A DNA stretch of 64,000 bases, taken from NCBI GenBank assembly GCA_003254905.1, contig QANU01016365.1, positions 190,401-254,400 on the forward strand. The letters are read 5' to 3'. This DNA comes from Nissolia schottii. Taxonomy: Eukaryota; Streptophyta; Magnoliopsida; Fabales; Fabaceae. The stretch's first letter is position 1; each line of letters opens with the position of its first letter. Below the pieces are notes generated by a model. The model was not told the DNA's origin and made no database searches. It saw only the letters and a program-made list of their open reading frames with translations. A program made the position numbers and the translations under genes. Shown here one piece after another: positions 54,721 through 64,000 of this stretch.

Positions 54721-56411
54721 AAATGATTATGACCGCATACAAGAGAAACCACCCTCACAAATAACTAATCGTAATAAATGCTTGCCGAAGCAAATAAGTA
54801 ATACAACCACTAATAGCAATCAATGCTCATTGAAGCAGCCTTCATAGAGACTTGCTCCCTTCAGGTCGGGACATGCTCCCCGACTTACTGTACCAAGACA
54901 TGCTCTTGAGCTCATTGTGCAAGACTTGCTCCTTGTGATGTCCCATATAGTCAAAGACCCTTAAGTCAGGACCAAGGGTATGTAGACCACCAAACGTGGG
55001 CCCAAAGTCAACAAGTTGACATTTGGTGCCCATGAGGCAACGTTATGGTGCCAGCAGGACGTAACAATGCCCATGAGTCGATCATAAAGAATTCACGTCA
55101 ACGTTGTAGTGTTGGCTAGGCGCTATAGCACTGCGTGTTGGCTAGTTTGGCCTAGTTTTGAGTTTAACCTGAACCAACCTTATTCATTGTTTCACGAAAC
55201 TTCAGAGTTGTTAAATCCTAACAAGTGCCTCCAAACCCTACTAGATAAAAAACTCTCATCCTCCTTAAGTGTTTTTCATTCTTGAAGGTTAGAACTCCGT
55301 TGAGTTTGTGGTGTCCCAAAACTCCACCCTCTTGTAAAAAGACATTGTCTCTCCACACCGTTCATCGTTCTTCAAGTTAGTTATATGCTTCCCCAAACCA
55401 CTCTAGTCTTCGTTCATGTTGACGATCATCGAACAAGGATTGACTGTCGTTGACTAGAGTTGGCCCTTGAACTTTAGTCTCCCTGGAGCTTAAGTCAACT
55501 TGGAGCATCAACTCGACTCACTTGAGTTAACTCATCACAGGTCGCGTGTTATAATACGAAAAATGAGTTGGTTCACTTTGAGTAAAATTGCACTTCATCA
55601 CATCTTTTTCATTGCGACTGATTACTAATGATATGTTAGGTTTCTATTTTTATTTCATGTGCTTTCTATTTTCAAAAGTTTGTGAAAAGGATAGTGAAAA
55701 CAATAAAATCTAATTTCCTACTGTACTATTGTGTGAAGAAAATAACAAATATAAAAAATAAAAATAAGGAACAAGATTTTAGTATTTTCGCTGACCTAAC
55801 ATAAAACACAAAAAAGGAAATGAAAATAAAAATCTTACAAATCATTAGCAACTAGTCGCAATAAAAAACTAGAGTAAAGTGTAATTTTAGCAAACTTCAA
55901 GAGTGGTTTGTGCCAGTTACCTTAAATTATTATATCATTAATTATTAATAATAAATCATTATTAACCCATAAAAATCGTGTAAAATTTTTTGAATGTGAT
56001 AAACTAATAATCAATTTCCTCTTTACATGGTTACTTGATCATGCCTTCTGTACAACTATAACAAATAACAATGACAGTACAAGCTTCATGATTTACTGAA
56101 TCATATAATCTTAATTGTCAAACTATATAGTAAGTAGTAACATCCAAACAAACACTTCCTTCTTGTGCTTGTCCATTGTTGTATACATATAATCAAACCT
56201 GAGAACCCCAATTACCACTTATGACAACTTGGGTTCCAATGTTGTAGCAGTTATCCACTTCCTGCAGCTCCCAATTTCTGGCTACGGATTTATAACTACT
56301 TGAATCCAGCTTCACAATCGTGCATAAAATATTTTACAGTGTCAATGCATAAAAATTTAACTGACTTTTATATTGTGCATTCAAATTAAATTTACTTCTA
56401 TGATATCATTG
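54721..56411. other. Intergenic, possibly degraded LTR at 54.8-55.2 kb
   Basis: 54840-55160 has repeated GACATGCTC/GACTTGCTC words and TTGGCTAGGCGCTATAGC, in the style of LTR U3 regions. No domain or ends recognised. 55.9-56.4 kb is the 3' flank of the kinase gene. Confidence 0.4.
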
Positions 56412-58988
56412 CTATATTTTATCTTTGTCTCCATGTTCACTAGCTACAACATACACAAACGGTTCATTAATGAAGACATCATCAAAGCCTTGAAGTGGCT
56501 CCAACATCTTCACAACATCACTCATAGTAGGCCTTGGATTTGGGTGGTGACTGAGGCACTTATAGGCCAAAGTAGCAACCTTCATGGCCCCTTTCACTGG
56601 AAACTGACCTTCCAATTTTCGATCTATGATTTGGTTCAACTTCTTTGTGTCTCTCAATTGAGGCCTTGCCCAACCCACCAAGCTCTTCCCTCTATTTGTA
56701 AGGGACTTGTCCACTACCCTCTTTCCTGTTATCAATTCCAACAGAACAACTCCATAGCTATACACATCACTTTTCGTTGTAAGGTGACCTGAAATCATAC
56801 TTGTCAGTTAAATTGATGTTGTAACATGTGTATGATAGTTTTGGAATGAAATAGAGCAATCTCCTATACCCCCTTACTTTTTGGTAGGAATGTAATCAGT
56901 TCATGTTGATTTGAGTTTAGGGGGAAAATTAACCGAGATTGATTGGTTGATCCAGTTATTAGGGATGTAATTAGGTCAGATTGATTCAGATTTGCGAGAA
57001 ATGAATTTAAACAAGTCAATTTTGATTGATTCAGTTAGTTAGTAGGAATGTAATCGGGTCAAGTTGGTTCAAGTTTAAAGGAGAAATGAATCCGAACCAC
57101 TCAATTCTAATTGATTCGGTTTGGTTCAGGCTTAAGAAATTTCTAACTAAGTCCGAACAAAATTAAACCAATTTAATTGGCTAGATTAGATTTCTTTAGG
57201 TTCTACGGATTGATCTGAACCCGATTGCACCCCTAGTTTTTAGGTGGCATAATTACAGAAACTTGGTTTAACATTTGTAAATGGTAGTCTGAACCATTTA
57301 CCTGTCATAATGTACTCAGGAGCAGCATAACCATGTGTTCCCATGACGCGTGTCGTTACATGTGTATCTTCCCCTTCAGGTCCATCCTTAGCTAGCCCAA
57401 AATCCGATAGTTTAGCCGTGAAATCCTAGATTTGGGAAGAAGAGAGGGGAAAAAAGTCCCAAAGTTAATTTCTTATGGTTAATTTTTATGTAAGATGTTT
57501 GAGCCTAGATAGGGAAGATTATTGAACTTACTGAGTCTAGTAAGATGTTGGATGCTTTGAAATCCCTGTATATTACAGGCTTATCTGCTTCATGAAGGAA
57601 GGCCAAGCCCTTGGCTGCACCTAATGCAATTTTCATCCTTGTTGACCATGGCATAGCAGCAGAGTATCCTGCGATTTGGATTATGGTAAAAATTAAGAAG
57701 TTAATTTTCCAAACTATGGTATTAGTATGAGGAATTATCATTAGTCAATTTAATCCACAACTATAATCTATGATAAGACACCATGACTTTGTCTTGACAA
57801 TAAAGAACATAAGATCCAAATCACTTGATCATCCATCTATCTTGATCTAGTATTCAGATAATCAGAAACAGTGACATATATAATCTTATGATAAATTAGA
57901 AGGAAGAAAAAGAAAGAAAAGAAAAACATACTTCTGAAGAGTTGATTCTCCAAGCTGCCTCTTGGCATGTATTCATACACCAAAAGCCTGTTCTCATCCT
58001 CATAACAGTACCCAATTAACTTGACAAGATGCGGATGCCTTAGCTGTCCCAGAAATATAATCTCTGCCTAGAAAACCAAAAACATGTCCCGAGTTAGTAC
58101 AGGACGCTTTTTTCATATATCACTGTTAAATTAGTTCTTCTGAGAGATTTATTATCAATAAATTATTGTTTGGTTTCTATTTTCATACCCTATTTTCAGT
58201 TTTCAATCTATTGTTATAATTTTATATTGTTTGTTTCACAAAATCCTAAAAACAGGAAATGAAAACATAAATTAACCACGTGTAGGTCGGTTTGGTTTGT
58301 GTTTTTGTTTCCTATTTCTATTTGTTGTTTTCAGGATTTTGTAAAAGAAAAAATGAAAACAGAAAAATCTTGTTTTCTATTTTCATTTCTTGGTTTTACT
58401 ATATCATGAAAAACAAGAAACAAATTGAAAAGAGGAAACGGAAATGCAAACCAAACCTTATTTGTAATCTCAAATTGATGTGTGACAAATCAAGAAATGG
58501 GGGTTTACATAAAAAAAAATAAAAAAATAAAACTATACTGAAAAAAGTTGTCAAGGAATGCTTTTGAGAAAGCTAACCAGCCACTCCCTATGACCTTGCA
58601 AGCCATCCAAGTCCAATCTCTTAACAGCCACAGCCTGAGCCTTCAAACCGTGCCTGAGCCTATCATCAACAAAGCCCTTGTACACCGGTCCAAACCCGCC
58701 TTCGCCGAGCATGTTACTCCACGAGAAGCCGTGCGTCGCCTCTCGCAGCTCCTCGAGGGTGAATGTGTAAAGCTTTGAGCCAGCAAGTGAAACTGAAAGA
58801 TCTTCAATTGCCTGAGAGGAGCTTGAATTGCTCACATCTGATAAACACAGCCTCTGAAAAGAGCCCTGTTTTATTCCCTTTCTCTCTTCCGATGATTCTT
58901 CCAATTCTAAGGGGTTATAATTATTGGTATTGCAACAAGTTAAGGTTAAGGCTATAGACTTCCATGTAATCTTCTTAGAAGTCATCAT
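56412..58988 (-). CDS. Receptor-like cytoplasmic kinase subfamily VII, RIPK-like, five exons
   Basis: Exons on the minus strand: 58988-58578, 58067-57932, 57668-57532, 57425-57302, 56788-56412; all GT-AG with consistent phases, 394 residues. Kinase landmarks: [11 protein letters not shown] loop (from Gly95), AVKRL (Lys123), [12 protein letters not shown] with Asp218 and Asn223, DFG Asp236, [18 protein letters not shown] activation segment. The N-terminal [14 protein letters not shown] and [11 protein letters not shown] blocks and the YRDFK motif place it beside Arabidopsis RIPK, a kinase that phosphorylates RIN4 and RBOHD in immunity; that role here is inference. RIPK also has a C-terminal extension of roughly 70 residues, which this protein lacks. 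No Gly2 for myristoylation is present with the ATG chosen (58988; the next codon but one, at 58985, is a second Met). Intron 4 contains a hAT-like element. Confidence 0.94.
56885..57235. mobile_element. Small hAT-like element in kinase intron 4, with internal tandem repeats
   Basis: Ends TAGGAATGTAATCAG and, from the other side, TAGGGGTGCAATCGG; flanks CTTTTTGG and GTTTTTAG agree at 6 of 8 positions. The terminal sequence is repeated directly at 56960 and 57043, giving three units of 75-83 bp before the right end. Confidence 0.65.
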
Positions 58989-59903
58989 CTGGGATTATTG
59001 GTATATAAGAGTGCAATGCTCTAAAGCAAAACTATTGTAATGTTTATTTTTTTCACATGCAACCACCACCCTCGCCCTTTTGAATCTTAAAAATGAGGAA
59101 CAAGACATATAAGTTGGGACGATTGATGACGAATGAAGAAAAAAAATAAAATAAGTGAATGCTAGGAAATTTTATAGTACTATAGCATACTTTCACCTAC
59201 CACCTTAGAAGAGACCCTGTTAGGGAGATTCCTTGACTTTATAGAACTCTTGGATGTGAAGTTACACTGTTGTGCATGAATGATTTCTATTTTTATTTTA
59301 GTGCCATTTCCTTATATTGATCCATTTCATAAATTTTTGAAGAAGTTTTGCGCGCGCCTGTGGACTGCCTAACACAGTCTCCTCTTTTATTTGGGTTGGT
59401 ATTGACTATATAGAAATTTTAAGTAAAATTAGTATAAGTAGAAAAAACATGATCTATGATAAAACATTACGACATAGTCTGATTTATGTAGCTGAATCTA
59501 TCTAGTAGAACAAATTTTAATAGTTGATGTTCACATTTTTTTTAAATATTGTTAATTTTAGTATTGTCATATACAGATATATCTTCAATTAATTAAAGGA
59601 CAAGTAACTTGCCTACCTGTTTGACTTCAATGTTACACTAAGCTCCTGCCTTTCTCCAACCTTCCATATACATATGTTATGCATGGTTGCATCCCATGCC
59701 GTCCACTATTTTTATTTCTTATTTATTTTTTTATTTTTTATTTTTTTATTTAGCAGCTGATGTACATTATCCCGGAAAGGTCGCAGAAACAAGAGATATA
59801 ACATACTTCCAATTAAATGCTAAACCAACAATTCCATTATCAAATTCTGCTGTTACACGCATCAAAGGGGCTGCTAGATTGCAGACATCTGCCTTATTAT
59901 TTT

Positions 59904-59941
<38 letters not shown>

Positions 59942-60555
59942 GAGTAAATAATTTTTTTTTATAAGCAAGGACAATTTTATTATCACATGGACGAAGAGAT
60001 TGGGCAAGGAACATACAGAGTTCCTTAAGCCACCGCGCAAAAGGACACGGCAAGGTATAGAATATTCACCAAAAATTCTGAATCTTTACTTTTTTAGGAA
60101 GAAAAAAGTACATAATCCTTCCAATTTAAGACACAAAACTATCACACTAATTACAATCTAGAAAGCATAGAACTATTCACTATAGATATTACAATTCAAC
60201 TCATAATTAGTATTGCAAATTCCATGGTTCGGTTTATTGTTCCCCGTATCTGCACATATTTCTCATATAACTAGCACTACACAACCTGCATCTTTTATAA
60301 CTTGTCACACATTTAAGTATAACCCCTCCTCATTCTAACACTTCACAACCTGTGTTCCAGCTCCATATCCATCACATAATTTATCTTAAAATCTTCTCAA
60401 GTCAAGGCACCCTCATAGTATCTTCCTTCGTTAACACTCACAAAAATTTTCGTAGCCTCCGAGTCAAGCTCACCTGAAACGGCAAAAAGATTACGAAAAC
60501 CCTAGTGTTATATCCCTCAACGCCAGGTTACTGAACGCATAAACTTTACACTGAC
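58989..60555. other. Kinase promoter side and intergenic DNA
   Basis: No further gene recognised. An ATA microsatellite is at 59905-59937. T-rich runs at 59715-59752. Confidence 0.45.
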
Positions 60556-60559
60556 ATTT

Positions 60560-61120
60560 TAGCTCTTTCATGTTTCACTGGAATCATTATTCATTTGCGG
60601 CCCATACACCCTCTTCGGGTTTAGGCCATCAAGGACGAGGAGGGCCACAACAACGGAGCTCCCTTTGGCATTTTTTAAACCAAAATTGGGTCCAGAACTT
60701 CGCAACAGCTGATCATAACACTTCAAAAACTGTTGATTTTTGCTCAAATATGTGCTATGGTAGCAAAAAAAGGCAGACTGACACTTTCGCCTCTCATCCT
60801 GTCTAACGAAGGGTTCATCCAAGCCTCAAAAACCAATTTGACATTTATGGGGTTCACCCACCTAATATTCCAATGATTTATCCACACATTCCATAATTTA
60901 CAAGCAAACTTACAAGAAAAAAAATAGGTGTGACATAATTTCATCCTCACAACAGCGTAACAACCAAGACACATTTGAAGAGGATAGAATATTCATTTCC
61001 GTACAATCTACCTCTAGTGTTTAGTCTACCATGATAAACCATGATAAAAGCTCAATTTTGGGAGGAACTATATCTTTCTATAAATAAACTTCAATTGATC
61101 ATTGAGGAAAACATCACCGG
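60560..61120 (-). pseudogene. L1-type LINE ORF2 C-terminus (zf-RVT) fragment
   Basis: Minus-strand pieces in different frames read VPPKIELLSWF near 61050, then FFSCKFACKLWNVW near 60890, which is the pattern of the zinc-binding domain after reverse transcriptase in plant L1-type LINEs (V-P-P-K...W-F and F-F-x-C-x-F-x-x-x-x-W). Stops and frameshifts separate them. It is a different LINE clade from the RTE copy in GCR1. Confidence 0.75.
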
Positions 61121-61205
61121 ATAAATTCGTTCTTGAGAAACGAAAAGTTGAAACTCTGAGTAATACTGTAGAGCTCAAATGGATTTCACGAACTCTAATT
61201 GTCAG

Positions 61206-61231
61206 ATATATATATATATATATATATATAT
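61206..61231. repeat. (TA)n microsatellite
   Basis: About 13 TA units. Confidence 0.95.
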
Positions 61232-62019
61232 GACAAGCAAAATCTCCATTGATTGAAAAAATGTGAGATTCGAACAATCTATATAAACGGGCCCTAATTT
61301 AATTCGTATTTTAAATTCTTAAGGGCTATATATTAGGGTATTCATTTTTCGGGGAAAATTATTCTGGTGATGGATTAATTTAGGATTTTACTCAAAGGAA
61401 AATGCATTTTGTGAATTATTAAGGAATAATTTATGATATTTCCCATTGTTTGATTGTTAAAATCTCTTTTGGATTATATTGCTGTTAGGATGTCACAATC
61501 ATGCGTTAACAAGTCGACAGTGGGACTCCTCTTTAAAAATTCTTAGTGTGATCAAATCAAGGTCAGCTTCTAGAACATAAGCAAGGCTGTTTTAGAATGA
61601 GATTGTTCTTAAAGCAATTTTCTTTTTGGACTACTGAATTTTTTGTTCATGATTCTCAATATACAAAGCCATCAAATGCGTGTGGAGTTGGATTTAGGCA
61701 TATAAGATTGTAGAAACAGTCAATACAACTAAGGAATTCGGAAGGGTTTGGATATATTGAATCTATGGAAAGGGAAAATAAAATAAAGAAAAAAAATTCC
61801 AATTTAGTCCTTTTCAATTTTTATTTTGGTCAATTTTGTCCATGTCAATTATTTTCGGTCAATGTCGTCTTTGCCAATTTTCAAAGTCAAAAACGGGATC
61901 ATGAAGAACAAATAGCTATATCACTAAGCTACCAGCATTATTGTGGTATAGTGTTACAACAATTATATTTATTATATACTTGAAATGTGTTACTAATTAG
62001 TAACTTAAAAGTTGAATTT
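61232..62019. other. Intergenic, no gene recognised
   Basis: AT-rich. The CTAAGCTACCAGCATTATTGTG stretch near 61925 has a partner near 63055 (CTAAGCTACCAATATTATTATG), a dispersed direct repeat. Confidence 0.45.
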
Positions 62020-62027
62020 AGTACATC

Positions 62028-63020
62028 CAAGGTTATTAAAATCGCGTTTTAATTCATAAAATCATACAAGTTTACGTTCCTAGGTAGTAAAATCGAGCTA
62101 ACTCGCATATAAACTCGTTTTTGGGTAAATTCAGCTGGACTCAGGTAAACTCGTGTTAACTCACATAAAATCGTGAGTTTACTACTGAGTTCACGAGTTT
62201 ACCGTAGGAGGACAAAACGACGTCGTTTTGACTTGCAAAAACGACGTCGTTTTAAATGACGTCGTTTTGCACGTCTCTGAGTTTTTAGATTTAGGTCGTT
62301 TGAGTGTTTTAGAGTTGACATTCACAGCTGCGCCTGCAATCGTGCTCTGTCGTGCCATCGTGCTCCGTTGTGCTCCTCCATCGTGTGCTCCATCGTGCTT
62401 CATCGCTTATCCATCGCATATATTTCATCATTTGTTCAAAGATCTTTTCCACCACAGTGCGTGGCCTCTGCATCGCTATCTGTGTTGTAGTGTTTTGGAT
62501 TGGAGACATTATCGTCACATACTCGCTTCCTGTGATGCTCAGTACTATAGGACTCGCTGATATCTTCGGTGTTTATGTTTTTGTGTGTCATCTCCTAGAT
62601 ATTTGTGTTCTTGAAGGTTCCAAAAACAAATGGCATGCCCCTCGAAGTCATCACTGAATTCTTTGTTGTCGACTTGAAGCAAGCTACTTCTGTCAAGAAT
62701 GAGTGACATTGTTCGCTCAACATATCACCTCTCTCTTGTGTTGGTAGATTTTGCTTGCCATTAAGTTTATGTAGAGGAGGATATGTTCTAGTTTAAACAT
62801 ATGTATTATGTATTATGTATGAATTGAACTTAGAATTCATATATTTCATCTTTATTTGTGCTTTGTTATGGAGTTAAAAGTATTTATGAATTTCAAGTTT
62901 TATTAAATATATTTTTGTGGCATAATAGTTTTTTAAAATATTTTTTTAATAATAGATAAACTCGTTCGAGTTTACGGAGGCTCCACTAGTTTACTTAAAC
63001 TCTCAAATTTGATAACCTTG
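62028..63020. mobile_element. Non-autonomous hAT element with CAAGGTTAT termini
   Basis: Perfect 8-bp target duplication AGTACATC (62020-62027 and 63021-63028). Ends CAAGGTTATTAAA and, from the other side, CAAGGTTATCAAA. Subterminal regions repeat AAACTCG and GAGTTTAC words. The interior has two exact AAAACGACGTCGTTTT palindromes and a TCGTGCTCC-rich tract. No transposase. Its termini differ from the TAGGGGTG group. Confidence 0.9.
62214..62270. repeat. AAAACGACGTCGTTTT palindromes
   Basis: Exact 16-bp palindromes at 62214-62229 and 62238-62253, with a partial third (GACGTCGTTTT) just after. Confidence 0.95.
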
Positions 63021-63105
63021 AGTACATCAAACTAAATAACCAAATACTATTATTACTAAGCTACCAATATTATTATGTTATTTTGTTTAACCATTTTATA
63101 TATTT

Positions 63106-63445
63106 GGCTTAAATATGTTTTTAGTCCTTGTAAATTAAAAATATTGTGTTTGGTTCCTAAAAATTTTTTTGTTAGAAATTAGTACCTGAAAAAAATTTGG
63201 TAAGTTTTAGTCCTTGCCGTTAGAATAAGACGTTAAGTACTAACGTGACCTTTAAATGTGTCATGTGGCACCACACGTGATATGTCATGTGGCACATTTA
63301 ACGAGCACGTCAACACTTAACGTTTCCATCTAAGGACAAAGACTAAAACCTACCAATTTTTTTAAGGACTAATTCCTAACAAAAAAATTTTCATGACCAA
63401 ACACAAAATTTTTAATTTCACAAGAACTAAAAATATATTTAACCC
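63106..63445. mobile_element. MULE-type MITE (foldback) with 9-bp target duplication
   Basis: Both ends read GGnTTAAATATnTTTTTAGTnC inward and the arms remain complementary to the centre (CATGTGGCAC region). Flanks TATATATTT (63097-63105) and TAGATATTT (63446-63454) agree at 8 of 9 positions, the length expected for Mutator-like elements. Confidence 0.85.
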
Positions 63446-63460
63446 TAGATATTTTATACC

Positions 63461-63613
63461 TGAACTATGTTACCGATGAGTTAAAAAATCAAACTTTTAT
63501 AAAAATAAAATAAAAATTATATGAGGCTTAAAATAACTCTAATTATAATTTTTATTTGTACTTTTTTTTTATAAAAGTTTGATTTTTTTTTAGCTCATCG
63601 GTAATACAGTTCA
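63461..63613. mobile_element. Second small foldback element
   Basis: TGAACTATGTTACCGATGAG (63461-63480) and CTCATCGGTAATACAGTTCA (63594-63613) are inverted, as are the adjacent AAATCAAACTTTTATAAAA blocks. Confidence 0.8.
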
Positions 63614-63617
63614 ATTA

Positions 63618-63645
63618 TATACATATATATATATATATATATATA
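63618..63645. repeat. (TA)n microsatellite
   Basis: About 13 TA units. Confidence 0.9.
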
Positions 63646-63769
63646 AAATGGTTGCAACAAAAACATTTAATAGACTTAAAATAACTCTAACAGAGTATCA
63701 TTAATAAAAATTTTATTTTGTTGATAAAAAATTAATAAATTAAACTTATTAATAATATTAATATATTAA

Positions 63770-64000
63770 TATTCAGATTTCGAGTTGTCCCAAGTTCAAG
63801 TCCTACTTGCTACAAAGGTTAAAAAATTTTGTAATAAAGGGGACATAGCAAAACGATGTTGTTTAACCTCATGCCCGAGGCACAACAATCTTGCGCGAGG
63901 TGACTATCGGAAGGACATTTAACCTTATGCGCGAGGTACATGTAAACGATGCTAACGTGTCCGACTTTAAAAATTGGTAGAGACAAAATTAGTCAAAAAA
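63770..64000. other. End of window: SINE-like B box and GCGCGAGG motifs
   Basis: CCAAGTTCAAGTCC (about 63789-63802) resembles a SINE B box. Three related words (ATGCCCGAGGCAC, TTGCGCGAGGTGAC, ATGCGCGAGGTAC) occur at about 63870, 63891 and 63927. Function unknown. Confidence 0.35.

Noticed and set aside
58548-58957. Plus-strand frames over the kinase first exon
   Set aside because: Antisense shadows of the kinase coding exon.
1-64000. CRISPR-like reading of the palindrome arrays
   Set aside because: Repeats are short, spacers are diverged copies of each other rather than unique, no cas genes, and the DNA is plant nuclear.

Overview
The window is plant nuclear DNA. It is AT-rich, has spliced genes with GT-AG introns (one GC-AG) and is dense with plant-type transposons. 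The repeat styles (TGTAACA-type LTRs, a tRNA-derived SINE with the GGTTGGTCCAAGTGG head, tandem hairpin sequences) and the protein variants fit a legume, most likely of the soybean/bean/cowpea group. That placement is inference from pattern familiarity, not a search.

Only four clear host genes are present. (1) A one-exon DUF1677 protein at 24971-25453 (+). (2) A COPT5-like copper transporter at 36666-37103 (+). (3) A nine-exon GCR1-type seven-transmembrane protein at 49949-43107 (-); all nine exons were located by splice sites and phase, giving 319 residues. (4) A five-exon receptor-like cytoplasmic kinase of subfamily VII (RIPK-like, 394 residues) at 58988-56412 (-). An intronless RNase H-like ORF with all four catalytic acids lies at 36083-35544 (-), head to head with COPT5. 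The genes are not visibly linked in function.

Layout. 1-2.45 kb: right part of a Ty3/gypsy-type LTR. 2.9-3.7 kb: PIF/Harbinger-like element. 4.9-6.2 kb: two foldback elements. 7.7-11.3 kb: nested LTRs and a dead Ty1-copia gag. 11.3-20.7 kb: more LTR pieces, including a duplicated LTR end. 20.7-22.2 kb: AACAAACATTA minisatellite holding a hAT element that carries a captured ALOG-domain gene fragment, plus a SINE. 22.48-22.84 kb: assembly gap, followed by a CACTA transposase fragment. 23.3-23.9 kb: foldback MITE and SINE. 24-25.5 kb: DUF1677 gene. 27-33 kb: TRIM-like LTR, Stowaway-like MITE, plant-mobile-domain relic, and an LTR split by a hAT. 35.2-37.1 kb: duplicated DUF1677 leader, SINE piece, RNase H ORF, COPT5. 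39.4-39.65 kb: four-hairpin array. 43.1-50 kb: GCR1 with an RTE LINE in its last intron. 51.6-53.7 kb: long foldback split by a hAT. 56.4-59 kb: kinase gene with a hAT-like element in its last intron. 60-64 kb: LINE relic, hAT, two palindromic elements.

The most unusual observation is that LTR-like sequences of apparently different families carry arrays of short perfect palindromes. The palindrome differs by region (TCATTCGAATGA, TAATCGATTA, CGCTGAGCG/CGCTCAGCG), but the geometry recurs: neighbouring palindromes are about 20-23 bp apart. In two unrelated LTRs the arrangement is identical, four units of about 71-72 bp with two palindromes each. Other notable items are the ALOG fragment inside a hAT with perfect 8-bp target duplications, the GC-AG intron in GCR1, and the tandem hairpin array.
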